DNA from: Argentina anserina
Lineage: Eukaryota > Streptophyta > Magnoliopsida > Rosales > Rosaceae
Assembly: GCF_933775445.1 (NCBI RefSeq)
Contig: NC_065872.1
Coordinates: forward strand, 4,030,001 to 4,094,000
Direction: 5' to 3'
Length of the DNA stretch: 64,000 bases
A program made the position numbers and the translations under genes. The notes beneath the pieces are model-generated. The model ran no database searches and was not told the DNA's origin. It worked only from the letters and a program-made list of their open reading frames with translations. Below are positions 10,917-28,443 of this stretch, piece by piece (position 1 is the stretch's first letter; every line of letters starts with the position of its first letter).

Positions 10917-11860
10917 TCACAATGCTATGATCGGCATACATATAATTAGTTCAAGCTAATAAAATGCTCTTACGATTTCGTTCAACGTTTGTCCATTGCA
11001 ATAACAGTTAAGCTTAATTGTCACTTGAACCTCTAATGCTGATTAGAAAAAATAAAGAGAAAGGACAAAAAGAAAAAAGAAGAAAGAGAAAAGGAATAGG
11101 GAAAAGATGAACCTATTCACTGCCAAACTTGCAGCTACGTCATTAATCCTTGCTCCTGCTTGTGCAACCAGACGCCGGAGATTTTCAGACAGCTGAAAAG
11201 GTGATCTCCTATACGCTGGATCACTTCTTCCAGTACTAGAAAGATTACTTCTTCAAATAGTTGGCGCACTTCCTCTTCTTCAACTACTAATATCTGCTAT
11301 ACTAATACGATTGTTAGGATTATTGAATTGTATTGGAAGATTTATTTACTGCATGCTTGCTTAATGTTGTAGGTGGCGGGCGGACTTGGCTTTGTGAGGG
11401 CTTTCAGAGGCAAATGGGAGAAGGTTGCTTGGGAATTGGGATGATGATCACTATGACCAGTACGGACTCAGGATCTTGGATGGGCATTGTTGTGCTCGGG
11501 AGGGGTGGCCACCAGAGGATTGGTCTTCCGGCAGCAGTGATGAGGTGCACCAGCAGTTGGGAATGGCAATGAGAATCCTCACTATGACCCGCCGCATTGT
11601 TTCGGATTCCGAGTCAGCAGCGTGATTGATGAGAGGGTTGAGCTATGATGTTTTATCAGATTTCAGTTTCACAGTTTATGAGTTCTAGCTACTACCTTAT
11701 ATCTCAGACTACTACAGAGCGTGGCTCGTTCTAGAATTTGTTATGTCCTTGGTGTCTATTTCTATTTGGTGTGTCCATCATGCTGTTAAGTTTATGTTCG
11801 TCTCAAGCATGCAAACACCTAGCATAATAGTAGCAATATATAATACAAGACTAACAACAT
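10917..11860. other. Intergenic stretch with unassigned short frames
   Basis: A 29-codon frame starts at 11107, and two overlapping frames run at 11333-11572 and 11425-11625, followed by T-rich, UTR-like sequence. The second includes DDDHYDQYGLRILDGH and EGWPPEDWSSGSSDEV, which have a protein-like composition, but I recognise no family and see no clear splice pattern. It could be the remains of a gene. Confidence 0.35.
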
Positions 11861-11900
11861 GCAGAACAACGTCATTGACAAGTTGCCATTGAATGTTGCA
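11861..11900 (+). pseudogene. SSL 3'-end remnant
   Basis: gcagaacaacgtcattgac followed by aagttgccattgaatgttgc matches the end of the SSL coding region (residues FFIGKLPLNVA). Only about 40 bases survive. It is immediately followed by the 3' flank and end of RECQL3, which fixes the ancestral order SSL then RECQL3. Confidence 0.8.
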
Positions 11901-12067
11901 TACAATGCTCAATTACTAGCATCAATACTAGAGCGAATATAGACGTTGCTTCTTCTCATAGTTAAAAATAAAAGTACAGCTGTTCGAATTGTTTACATAA
12001 TCCCTCCTGTTTCTGCTTCCAAGGACAAAACCATGAGCAACTGAAGAAACAGCTAAGATTTTTCGAC

Positions 12068-16915
<4,848 letters not shown>

Positions 16916-17086
16916 CCCTCAAGCGAGCCGCGTCAGGGTCGAGTTTGAGCTGCGCCGCTGGTCTGTGTAGTTCGGAATCGAGGAGGCGACGGAGTTTGGT
17001 GAATTTCGTTAACCGGGAAATTTGTGAGAGGCGGAGAGTGTTCGATCGGAGAACAGAAAGAATCAGAGAGGTTAAAGAGGTTTGAT

Positions 17087-17100
17087 TTGGGCCGGCCCAA
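17087..17100 (-). promoter_or_regulatory. Palindromic TGGGCC/GGCCCA (site II-like) promoter motif
   Basis: The 14-bp perfect palindrome ttgggccggcccaa lies about 170 bases upstream of the RECQL3 start. TGGGCC (site II) elements bind TCP factors and are common in plant housekeeping and cell-cycle promoters. Function here is inferred. Confidence 0.5.
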
Positions 17101-17577
17101 TTTTAAATATTGATGAAAACATATAAAGTTACAATAATCCAAAAACTAATCATTATTATTATTTTCAAGTTTCAGTTGTTTTTATTTTCTATAGCTCGAG
17201 TTACTGGTCGGGTTACATCACTATGAAAATAGAATTAGTTTGATGAAATCAGCCAACATTCCCAACAAGACTGTAATGGAATTAATCGTTAGTTTGATTA
17301 TTAAGGCTATAAGAAATTAAGAATTAAGAAACTTAAGGCTATTAGCCAAAGGTTCAGCAAACATAGATTCTAGCTCAGCTACACATTAAACGGTACTCGA
17401 TGATATCATAAGTAGAGAGAAGAAATGATACAAATCACATTGATAGACCTAAGGGAACCATCACTCAGGGAGAGAAATTGATGATTCTCACGATTATTTT
17501 GATAAAATGCAGTAGATCTCCTTTCATCCAGATGTAGCGTAGCTATGCCGGCAATGGTTATGTATGTTCTAGTGTGA
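17101..17577. other. Spacer between RECQL3 promoter and MTI1 3' end
   Basis: AT-rich spacer. It must contain the MTI1 3' UTR and polyadenylation region on the minus strand and distal RECQL3 promoter sequence. No other gene seen. Confidence 0.6.
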
Positions 17578-19724
17578 TCAGGCCTTTTGAACAAAATCCT
17601 TTATGTCAAAATCGTCAGTACCCTTTTTTGTGATGACTCCCTGCGTGGAGGAACAAGAGGTCGGATCACATATTTAAATCACAAAATATGGTGCAAGTGA
17701 TCGGAACAGATGCAAACACACGTTTTCCTACCTTTTCTGTTATGATGCCGGATATCAAGCTAGCAGGAGTGACATCGAAGGCTGGGTTCCAGACAGAGAT
17801 TCCAGATGCAGCAACTTGTTCTCCGAGTCCTCCACGTGTGTTCAACAATTCCTTTGGGGATCTTTCCTCTATTACTATCTCTCCTCCAGAAGAAAGAGAT
17901 AAGTCAACAGAAGTGAGTGGTGCAGCCACAAAGAACGGTATGTTATGGTACTTTGCACTGACAGCAAGACTGTAGGTTCCGATCTTGTTAGCTGTGTCAC
18001 CTGAATTAGGATAAAAGAATCAGCTACATAAAGACTAGAATTAGAACGATAGAGGAGTTGAGGAATCAATTTCATGTCAATTACCATTTGAAGCCACACG
18101 ATCTGCTCCAACAACCACGGCATTCACCTTTCCATCCTTCATTAATGCAGCTGCAGCCGAATCTGCTATAAGAGTGGCGGGTATGTTGTCATGCACTAAC
18201 TCATATGCTGTGAGTCTTGATCCCTGAAATTAGTTTAGAACTATAAATAATTGACTATCAAAAGGTGAATGACTTTCATACCACATAATAAAACGATTGC
18301 CAACCCAGCAAGATCCCCATCATGTTCATATGCATTGAAAATCTTAAAACAAGATGGAACTCTTCTTAACTAGCTTTTATCACTTCATATATACAAACAT
18401 AGTGGAAAATTTTAACGAGACTCAACTCCGGAAAACTACCAACAACTATAGATAGCATACTCACTTGGTTGAATGGGCGTGTCTCAGTGCAATAAGCCCT
18501 TTCTAAAACTCCTTCGGTATGAAGTGAACGTATAACGCCAAGAGCAGTACCATAACCAGCTGTTGCAAGGCTGAAGTGGAAAACACATAATGGTCAGTCT
18601 AGACATCCTATGACTTCCATAAGAGTTCAGTCTATATTTTTGATATTCCACAATGCCCATCTATCAGTTTTCATCACTCTACAGTGGACACAAATGTGCA
18701 ACATGTACAAATTCATACCGGCAGCCACCTACGCTAGTGAACAAATCAGCTAGAAGGATATGTCCTTGTGAAATACCTGCCAGTGTTGCAATGAGTCAAC
18801 ATCGAAATCCTCATATTGTTCTCAAGGTGACGCTGGATAAACGTAGCTCCATGAGAACCTATAGCTCTGTTTGTCTCAACATCCTCCTTGAGCATCATCT
18901 CAGAAGCTTCAATGTACGCCTAAAAGACGAACAAACAAACGAAAACAGATATCAAGATCAACATCTAGACCACATTCAAAAATCAACAACAAGCACAGTA
19001 ACCCCTCAAAATGATGAACCACACCTCAAACACACACTTGTACTCCGAAGCACTCGCGGCCACCTTGGTTGCAATCTGCTTCAACTTAGTCGCAGCATCC
19101 GAAAGGTTCACAGCCGTCGGCCGGCTGGATAGAAACAATACACAAACAAAATCAGAGAAATCACCACTCAAATCGCCAACACTAGGAGCTCGAAAATCAT
19201 TAATCCGCTAATGACATGATTAAGCATTACCTAGATACTAAATACTCAAGCTTCATCACAATGAAAGACGAAGCTTCATCCGGCGTTCCATTAAAGTCCT
19301 CCAGATTAAACACCTCCACCGCCAACGACAGCGCCGCCGCTATAGCAATCGCCGGCGCTCCCCTCACTACCATGTCTTTAATCGCATGCCTGAAATTTCC
19401 AAAATCAAAATTCAAACATCAACAACATTACTATAATCAACTAAATCATAATCATCATAATAATCGAGTAGGATTAGCTTCGTCACCATCCATCTGTAGA
19501 GTCCCGGATATTCAAGTACGTACTTTGCAGAGGGAGCTTCGTCTGTTCAACAATAACAAACCTAATAATCTTAGCTACTTACAGAGGAGAGCCTAGTGGA
19601 GTCGCTTAATTAATAGAGGAATCAAAACCTGATCGAGTAATTGAAGCGAGCCGCGCTTGTAGCAGATGGCCTGGAGTGAGTTGCCGGATTCTCTTGCGTC
19701 GGAGAAGTTCAATACCAGCGCCAT
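17578..19724 (-). CDS. MTI1: Methylthioribose-1-phosphate isomerase, 9 exons
   Basis: Exons 19629-19724, 19487-19542, 19231-19389, 19025-19124, 18777-18919, 18465-18570, 18085-18223, 17732-18000 and 17578-17640 join in frame to 376 residues, the family length. The enzyme converts 5-methylthioribose-1-phosphate to the ribulose form in the methionine salvage (Yang) cycle, supporting ethylene, polyamine and nicotianamine synthesis. Conserved points are VVRGAPAI (about 58-65), the HCNTG loop with the presumed catalytic Cys181, and GADR with Asp261. The fold is that of eIF2B alpha/beta/delta; the small-molecule catalytic residues identify the isomerase. The protein starts [15 protein letters not shown] and is probably cytosolic. 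The promoter near 19930-19970 has aggcccat and agcccaat motifs. Confidence 0.94.
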
Positions 19725-21589
19725 CGCGAAAGCTCGGCCTAAAACGACGACGTTTCGTGGCGACGCTTGAGCTTTTGGGATTCTAATGAGCGTAGAAGAA
19801 GAGTGATGCTGTTTCTTCAGTCAGGTCCTGTTCTCTTTCTGAAGGACGAGACTGGAGATGACGTCATAACTCAGAAGGCGTGAAATGAACCGTTCGGTGG
19901 TGTGGGGTGGGTCATTTGCCGTTAATGGACTCATACGTGGGGGTGAGGCCCATGTTATAAAAAGCCCAATTTGGTGATGGTTTTTGGAAAGTCGGCATGT
20001 CGTGTAGGAATGTCTAATGCTTTTTTGCCCTTTTTCCATTTTTATGCTATGGTTTCTATTTTTTCCTTCCTAGTTTATGACTTTATGGAATGTATAGCTC
20101 TCTTTTTTGTTTACCATTTTATTGTTCCATTTTTGAGCTATGATGATGTTGTTGTGTGGTTGTGGAAATTATCATCGTGCTAGTTGGTAAGATGTCAGAA
20201 GAACGTACCAAATGTGTTACTTCACTTACGTGATAAATGTCGTTGTACAAATGGAAAAGGTTGATGATGATACCAAGTATATGGTATAATGACATTGAGG
20301 CCTATATATTCCACTCAATGTTATGTCTAGCTTTCAACATACTTATTGACACATTAGTTGATGTACATTACGAAATTTATTCATTCTAGTTTGTGATATG
20401 TTATACAATTGTATCAAATGTCAGTGATCGTGCCTCATAACACAAATCAATGCCTCAAACTATAGGCTTGTTCTAATGTGATTTCGTATCATACTCGTAA
20501 TTTCACTTTTTAAGTTTTAATCCAATATGAACTACTATTATTTTCAAGATTTTACTTATCTTGACGTAGCCCTATTTCTTAAGCAATTCTCAACATATGC
20601 ATTTAAATTGTTGAATGAACGAGACTATGACTTGTAACATCATCGTCTTACATATTTCCATACAATTGGGTAACAAACAATTTTGAAACTTTGAGATTAG
20701 CATCATGAAATTTGACACAAGATAGATTGTTAAATAATAATTGAGAAAGAGATTAGTAACAACATATGAATGACTAAACTTGCACTGCAAATGCACGTCA
20801 AGTACTAGGATTGCTAGCAATTATAGCAAAAAGAAGAAGCATGTCAACTTTTACTTTTGACCAAGTGTGTTAGTGTTCTTGGTCATTTTCCTAACCTAAA
20901 TTTAACCTCTTCACACAAATTAAATCTAAAAGAAAGTAGGTCAACTGCTCTTATTACATGGAATTAAATTCGATTATTACACAAACACAATCAGATCAGA
21001 TGTAACCTAGTTCATTCGATTTATCAAAATTAGGAAATTCATTCAAACTATTAAAATGTCTAAATCACAACTTGTTATATGATCTAAATCCAACAGGAAA
21101 ATAACACCAGCTTGCATCTACCATCCGAATTAATTTGGATAATCAATTTGACTAAAAACAAAAATTTAAATCAATTTATCAAAAATGTCAATTCCATTAA
21201 TAAGCAACTGACGCAGATTCACATGAAAATCTTGGCATGAAAACAACGCTCGGCGTGGAACCGACCCCTCCTCTTCTCCTCCTCCTCCCTCCTCCACCTA
21301 AACGCCGCCTTCACCGTTAAACGACACCTCCTCGGTCCTCCTCTTCATTTCTCATTTTTTCCGTCACCGTTTTAATCTCCGTCTTCCCAAACCCCTTCAC
21401 TTTCCATTTTCCATTTTACGATTTTCCAACTCAGCTCTACTACTCTTTCCTCAAATCCCCCACGGTCTTCTCGTTTATACAAACTCTTTGCTTTGTTTAT
21501 AAAAACCAAAACCCAAATTTGTGCTCATAGATTTTGCGTCCTTCTCACTACCTCCCCCCCCCCTGAATCGGAGCTCTTGCCATTTTCAG
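19725..21589. other. Intergenic region with divergent promoters and TBL 5' leader
   Basis: The left 300 bases contain the MTI1 leader and promoter (aggcccat near 19945). 20000-21200 is AT-rich and I see no gene. A CT-rich stretch from about 21270 to 21589 looks like the 5' leader of the TBL gene. Confidence 0.55.
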
Positions 21590-21813
21590 GTGCTCATTCT
21601 CTCACTAGATCCGTTACTGCTGATTTCAGGGCTCGTTTCATTTATTGTTTTTTCTGTTGATGTATTATGATCTGATTTTGGAATGCTCACTGAAAATGAA
21701 TGCAACTCGTCTGATCTTGTATTTGTGAGAATGCATATTGTGGGTTTGATCTTATTATGGAAGCAAAAAACCAAGAATGTTAATTTAGTGATTTTGCTGT
21801 TTTTAATGTGTAG
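21590..21813 (+). other. 5' leader intron of the TBL gene
   Basis: A donor (ttttcag/gtgctc at 21590) and an acceptor (gtgtag/gtaagg, exon resuming at 21814) lie in the CT-rich leader just before the ATG at 21821. Leader introns are common in this kind of plant gene and can raise expression. Inferred from splice signals. Confidence 0.6.
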
Positions 21814-21820
21814 GTAAGGA

Positions 21821-24376
21821 ATGAAAGGAGGGTTGAATGGATTGAAGGGTAGACAAATCTCGCTTGTTACTATAGTGTTAATGTCGACAACTATTCTTAT
21901 GTGGGCATGGCTGAAAACCCCGCTTCTTACTTCCTTGGTTCCTGTCGAAACACGGCTGCAGGTGTCTCCAGGTTTGGTTTTTGTGGTTGTTTATTTGTTT
22001 CGGTTAAGGCAAAAAGTGTTGCATTGTGTGTTTGTTGATAGTGTGTGTGTTTTGGGATTTTGTGTGGTGCAGAACTGAGGGATGTTGTTGTAGATAGGTC
22101 GGAACAAGAGCTGCATGTAGGCAAGGGTGTAGCGGCATTAGCAGGGAGGGATGCCCGGGAAGAAGAGTCTGGTGTGGAGTTGGAAACTCCACTAGATTCC
22201 GGACAGGACTCTCATAAAAGCGATGGGATCAGTAGTGAGCGAGTGAGAAATGGTGTTGAGGACAAGGGTAAGACAATGTGTTTTTTTCTTTTTGAATTAT
22301 TGGGAGTAGTTTGGTGATGAAGAGTTAGTATTTTCCTTTATTTGTGCTTTTGTGATTATTGTTGTTGTGGTTTCTGAATAATCATGATGTCACTAGTCAT
22401 ATGCTTATCAAGTGCATCTTGTTTACCATCCGGGCAAATGTATCTTCTTTGAGCATCATGTAGTATAATTTGGATTTTCACCTTTGTGTATCATATGGCG
22501 CAGGGATTATTCTAACATCAAACAAAGTTTCCAGTATAGTTGGTGAAGAAGCGTCAAAGGTAGAAGAGAGGACGTCAGTTGATAGAGAACACAATGAAAA
22601 AGCAGAAGAAAAGAATTCAGACCTACAAAAACCAACAGATCTTTCTTATACAAATATCTCTGATGGTGGAAACCGCGAGGATAAATTATCTACTCATTTG
22701 GAAAATCCAGGTATCAAATTCTCGTCTGTCCTGGGTTCATTAGAAAGGCCATCTATTGCACTGGATTTTCTCACTATAAACACTAAAACTATCTATAGAT
22801 GTACTCTTTTTCCAAGTGTCATCTAGATGAGCAGGTTCTATGCTTTATAGGATAATGAAAAGTGTATTAAGAGAAGTTCAGTACACTCATTATTGGTTGG
22901 TTCTGGGATGTTGTAGATACACATCACTATTTGTAAAGTTGCATATTGAAATCACATTACTGATTAGTGACTGTTGTATCATAATTCCAGGTTGCAATTA
23001 TGCAAAAGGAAAATGGGTTGTAGGTGATAAGCAGCCAGTATATTCTGGGTTTGGATGTAAGCAGTGGCTGTCAGGGATGTGGGCTTGCCGGTTGACACAG
23101 CGCACAGATTTTGCCTATGAGATGCTACGATGGCAGCCGAAAGACTGTCAAATGGAAGAATTTGAAGGATCTAAGTTCTTAAAAAGGTATTATATAATCT
23201 TCTAGCATGAACATTTTCTAAATAATTGTTTTCTCTCTAGATGCAGTTCATTCTTCAGCAATTTTTTTTTTGTTAAAAAATGCCTACATTTATTAGTTGG
23301 AAAATGAAGAAATTATATGTCCTGAGGCCGGTATTTGATAAGATTTTTCTTTAGATCGTTTCAACTTGAAATTGTAAGGTCCATAACCTCTTTGGATGGG
23401 TACAAAAAGAAAAAAAAGTAACTGATTTAGATTTTCTTGCATTCTCTTCAACTTAAACTAGTTCATTTGAGCAATTGATTATATGTCTTATTTACTTGTA
23501 TTACCTAGAAAGTTATGTTAATGTGTTTACTGTACCTCTGCATTCAGGATGCAAGACAAAACCCTAGCTTTTGTTGGAGATTCATTGGGTCGACAGCAGT
23601 TCCAATCTCTAATGTGCATGGTTACAGGTGGGAATGAGAGGAATGATGTCATAGATGTGGGAATGGAGTATGGGATAGCCCAAGCACGTGGCGATGCCCG
23701 CCCTAGTGGGTGGGCTTTTCGGTTCCCAAGAACTAACACTACCATCCTCTATTACTGGTCCGCAAGCCTCTGTGATGTACAGCCTGTTAATCCAGCAGAC
23801 CCAGCCACTGATTATGCCATGCACCTTGATCGACCCCCAGCATTCTTGGTCCAATATCTTCACAAATTTGATGTTGTGGTCCTCAATACAGGGCACCACT
23901 GGAATCGTGGGAAGCTCAAAGCTAACCGCTGGGTAATGTATGTTGGAGGAGAGCCAAACAAGGACAGGAAGATAGCGATGATTTGGAAGGCCAAGAATTT
24001 GACAGTCCACAGTGTTGTTAATTGGGTGAACTCACAGCTCCCAAAATATCCAGGTCTCAAAGTATTTTACCGATCCATCTCGCCTAGGCATTTTGTTGGT
24101 GGGGACTGGAATACAGGAGGAAGCTGTGACAACACCAAGCCCATGTCAGTAGGAAAGGAAGTATTGCAAGATGAGTCCAGTGATGAATCTGCTGCGGGCG
24201 CAGTAAAGGGAACAGGGGTTAAGCTCCTGGACATAACAGCTCTATCACAGCTACGGGATGAGGGTCATATCTCTCGGTTCAGAATGACAGCCAAACCGGG
24301 CATGCAAGATTGTCTGCATTGGTGCCTACCTGGTGTTCCTGATACATGGAATGAAATTCTGTTTAACCAAATCTAG
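21821..24376 (+). CDS. TRICHOME BIREFRINGENCE-LIKE protein (TBL14/15/16 subgroup)
   Basis: Exons 21821-21971, 22073-22267, 22504-22710, 22991-23186 and 23548-24376 give 525 residues in frame. The layout is: short cytosolic N-terminus, one membrane anchor (about 12-30), a long acidic Ser/Glu-rich stem (about 50-184), the TBL domain from Cys186 ([19 protein letters not shown]), the GDS motif GDSLGRQQ (260-267) and the closing DCLHWCLPG (504-512), whose Asp504 and His507 form the DxxH pair. Such proteins are Golgi type II O-acetyltransferases that acetylate wall polysaccharides; which polymer cannot be told from sequence. All catalytic motifs are intact. The stem is encoded on short exons and varies most in the family. 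The last exon holds most of the catalytic domain. Confidence 0.93.
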
Positions 24377-24960
24377 CCCCCATGCCGATGAGGTGTGTAT
24401 CCAATACCTCAGAAGGGTTCTGTGGGTCAGGTAGATGGCCAGAAGCCTGTGCTTTCTCGACAGCTTTAACTCCTACAAATGATGCAAGATCAATGAAGGG
24501 GATACTCCACCTACAGAGTTCTACATAGAAGTTAGATGCTGACTTTCAGTTGAGAAGTTACGCACTGTGAACCCTCCATGATCCCTTCAGTTTTGGAGGT
24601 TCTATTTAACCATTGGTTGGGGATCTTCTGCCTGAGACCCTGACTAGGTTAAATGTTGGATTAATAGAGGATAGTATGCCGAAAGAGATTGCCTTTATAC
24701 GGTGGTTAGAGGAGAGGACTAGTTCACTTGTGACTTGTTCAAATATGTACCCCCATAGTGTCAAATATACAGCTTCTGTTACTCTAAGTGATATACTGCT
24801 GGAAGAAAAAAGATGTTTTGTTCTAATATCACATATAAGTATGAACTGGTTACATTGCCGGTATCTCTCATAATGACTAAGTTTACAACACAATTAGATA
24901 AGATAATAGATTAGCTTCCACCCTCTAGAACAATGAATAGATGACAACTAAATAACACTA
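24377..24960. other. TBL 3' flank
   Basis: Contains the TBL 3' UTR. About 100 bases near 24745-24845 (catagtgtcaaatatacagc and neighbours) resemble 28655-28745, so a short repeat or duplicated segment exists. No gene seen. Confidence 0.5.
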
Positions 24961-25132
24961 TCAAACTAGCAGCCTCAGCTTCTTTGCCATCCCAGCCGCA
25001 CCTGACATCCTTTTTTCCATTTCCCTCTTGGCTTTACCCATAGCAACGCATTCATATAACCCCATTTTCCTTTTGCCATTCTTGCACGGTCCAAGTGCTC
25101 TATCACCCATTTGATTATTACTACTGTCGGAC
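24961..25132 (-). CDS. Possible terminal exon of an unrecognised gene
   Basis: After an acceptor (acttgcag) at 25133 the minus strand encodes about 57 residues ending in a TGA stop. The composition looks protein-like: SDSSNNQMGDRALGP, then Lys/Arg/Met-rich MGKAKREMEKRMSG and AKKLRLLV at the C-terminus. It needs an upstream exon ending two bases into a codon. The candidate exon at 28444-28512 ends on a codon boundary, so an exon between them is missing from this model or the pair do not belong together. I do not recognise the family. Confidence 0.35.
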
Positions 25133-25673
25133 CTGCAAGTATAAGAAGAATGATGTGGTGACCGAACTACAGCCAAACCACAAATGAAAAAACATAAGAG
25201 AAAATAACAAAAGAATGGGGATAATTTCACATGAGTGACATGACAGACTTCAACAGTCCAGACTCCAGACCAACATGAAAAGCAAAACAATTTCGCACTT
25301 CCTAAAACAGAGGAAATATGTAGCAGTGAAGACCAACTAAAACTATAGAATCTGGAGCAGTCATTACAGTGTGATTTACATTATCTTGCATGAGAAATTA
25401 TTATATATACCTGCTACATATCTCACGTGGCGTATCCTTTTAATATTATTGGTCCATTTTTTACTGTGATTATTTCTGATTGGTTATTATATGTAAATAA
25501 AATTTTGTCATTTTCATCGTGTGCATGTTAATTATACCATGGCATAATATGATTGACTGAGTACACCACAATGACACGTGATGTAGCGGAAACACAAAAT
25601 AATTACACAATTTAAGTCCTAAAACATGGTGTTACTACTAATCTATCTCTGTAGTATGTAGAACAAAGCAAAT

Positions 25674-28145
25674 TACAGTAAAACCTTTATAAATTAGGGG
25701 GTCTTATAAAAAACTCCATTTTGACATATGAAATTAGAAAATAGTCAAGTGAGTTTTCTAAATTAGAATTTAGTCACTCAATTAAAAATCGTATACCGTT
25801 GCCCTTGTTTTTCATAAAAATTACAAAAGTTGCCACACACTCACCTTCGTCTCTTCTCTCTCAGCACAGCTGACCTGCAACCATGCGCTGTCCAAGGTCA
25901 GGAAGGAGGATGACGAAGGTTAGGGCTTCACGGCGGAGATCAGCACCATTGAGGAGCAAGTGGTGCGCAAATAGGTTGTTGGCGTCAGAGGAGCCTTGTG
26001 ATCTCATAATAGGCCGTCAGCGTCGGAGGATCTAGAGGATTTTCTTGTCGATTTTGCGCCTAGGAAATGCGTTATCGTTCGCAGATTCGGGTATGGATAG
26101 AGACGAGAAACACAGTGGGATTTGGTTGTAGTGGTGGCATCGTTGCCACTGTCGATGAAGTTTGTGATCGAAGAAGATGAAGATGGATTGGATCCCATGA
26201 GAAATGCCTAGATTTGAGCAGATGATGGTGAAGGCTGCCCAGAGCAATCAATTTGGGTAGTCTTTTTTCTTGAAGATGGCGAGCTGGTGGCAGCAGAACA
26301 GGTCGGCCGACTAGGTTTGACATGGGTGCCCAAATGAATTTTTTTTATAGAAAATTAATGTCACACTAGATGTCACATTACCTATCACACTACCTGTCAC
26401 AACAAAAAGTTAGTGTGACTAGTAGTGTGATAGCTAGTGTGATATGTAGTGTGGTTAGGGTGTGACATCACATTAATATCGATATTTGGATCGTATGAGT
26501 TGATTCAAGAAGTTCAAGATCACATAATTGTAAATAAATGTAATTAATTCTAGTCATTCTTCTTCTTCTTTTTATTTTTCTTCATCTGTTCACAACATAG
26601 TCACATAAAATAGTGTGACAGAAAGTGTGACTGTGACAATGGTTGTGATAGGTAGTGAGACAATGGTTGTGACATGTATATAGTGTGATAGGGTTTGTGA
26701 CAGGTAGTGTGATAGGGGTTGTGACAGGGGTTGTGATTTGTGATAGGTGTTGTGACATGTAGTGTGATATTGGTTATGACAGAGGTTGTGACAGGAGTTG
26801 TGACAGGTGTTGTGACATGTAGTGTGATATTGGTTATGACAGAGGTTGTGACAGGAGTTGTGACAGGGGGTGTGATAGTAGTTGTGACATGTAGTGTGAT
26901 AGAAGTTGTGGCAGAGGTTGTGACAGGTAGTGTGACAGAGGTTGTGACAGTAGGTGTAACAGTTAGTGTAATATGTAGTGCGATAGTGGATGTGACAGGT
27001 AGTGTGACATAAGTTGTGACAGTGGGTGTAACAGTTAGTGTAAATAGATAGTGTGACAACTTCGGTGACATACTGGCAATGGGTGTGCTAGCGGTTGGAA
27101 CACACTACCTCTTACACTAACTGTCACACATACTGTAATAGTGGTTGTGACAGTAAGTGTGACATGCCAAGAGGAAATGTGGAAATATGTGAAATTTTGT
27201 TAAAATTAAAATGATATTGGTATAAGTATGCTTAGAATAAAGAGAATAACTAAAATTAAGGAACTTTGAGCTTCGGTTTCGCCAGAATTGCTTGGAGCAC
27301 CGCCATCGATGGCGGTAACCCTTTGTGATGGTTGTTGCGACTTGTACGATTGGTCTATTCAGAGTGGGTAGTATATCAAATGAAAGAGGGGAGCGCGATC
27401 TTTCTAACGGTACCAATTTCGTCAAAATCTATCGCCGTACTTGAAAGTTATGGCCGAAATTAAAAAAGAATGAAAAAAAAAACAGAAAAAAGTGAGAAAT
27501 GGCAAAACAGTCTAGAAAAATATTTTTAAAGTGATTTTTTTCTAATTTTGTTGATTTTTTCTAATTTCCACTTAAATATGATGACATTTTTATAATTGAT
27601 TCATAAGTAGTGACATTTTTTTAATATAAGTTGAGAGATAGTACATTTTTATAATTTGCCCTATAAATTGATATGCTCGGAATTGAGGAAATTTATTATT
27701 TTAGCGAGATATTAATATATCGATAAATTAATAACCTATTAATTTATCAATTAATTAATAATTTATTAATTATCAAGGTATAATAAATATTTTCTTTCAC
27801 ATTTTCGAAGAAAAAAGAGATTTACTTTTTGTTCATGGAGCACATTGTTGGATGTATTACGGATACCGTTGTTTATAATATTATGTTATTCGATTTATTT
27901 TATTATTTTATTTGATGATTAAATCAACAAAATTCTTCGGTGACATCTTCATAAATGTATATAAATTATGTTATTATTACTTTATATATTCGATGAGGTC
28001 TATATGAATTCTCAAATTTCTAGTATCTTATAAATTTAGCGAAATATTAATTTAGCACGTTAGCCCCGAGTCGGGACTGGCAAAACGTATTATTTTAGCA
28101 ATGTCATTAATTAATCGGGTATTAATTTAATGAGGTTTTAATGTA
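25674..28145. mobile_element. Putative TIR element or nested MITE cluster
   Basis: The left edge reads tacagtaaaacctttataaa and the right edge, reversed, tacattaaaacctcattaaa. These match the ends of a common plant MITE type that starts near ACAGTAAAACCTCTATAAAT. The interior is AT-rich and contains the minisatellite below and a segment (27270-27460) that looks like other repeat sequence. No transposase is recognisable and I found no clear target duplication, so the boundaries are uncertain. Confidence 0.45.
26340..27170. repeat. TGTGACA-type minisatellite
   Basis: Irregular tandem units of 10-22 bp such as ggttgtgacaggtagtgtga recur dozens of times from about 26595 to 27055. The opposite polarity (tgtcacattacctatcacac) occurs at 26360-26400 and near 27105-27130. 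A 60-bp unit is repeated exactly at 26757-26870. The Thr/Val-rich open frames across it are translation artefacts. It may be the subterminal repeat zone of a DNA transposon. Confidence 0.85.
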
Positions 28146-28443
28146 CTAGAATTTACGTTTACTTACTTATGCTTCGATTATGTTCTTGATAAAAATATGG
28201 TAGATCAGCACGCTCAATATGAAGTAAATTAGAACAGCTATTTAGCTTCACATTACTAGGACCGCAATATGAAGACACAAGGAGCAGGAGCTTCCTATTT
28301 TTTACTTTTTCATGCTTTACTCTTTAGATAATATTACTCAAACAAGGAAAAAAAAAAACAGAACCCCTGAACAAAAATATCGACAAAGTGAACATAAGCC
28401 TTGAAATCTTGCAGGAGGTAAAATGTTGTGAGAAAGGTGATAC

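Noticed and set aside
23609..24060. Antisense open frames across the TBL catalytic exon
   Set aside because: The plus strand clearly encodes the TBL domain. The antisense frames are by-products of its codon usage.
26601..27071. Long Thr/Val-repeat open frames on both strands
   Set aside because: They are translations of the minisatellite. Composition follows the repeat unit and there is no gene structure.
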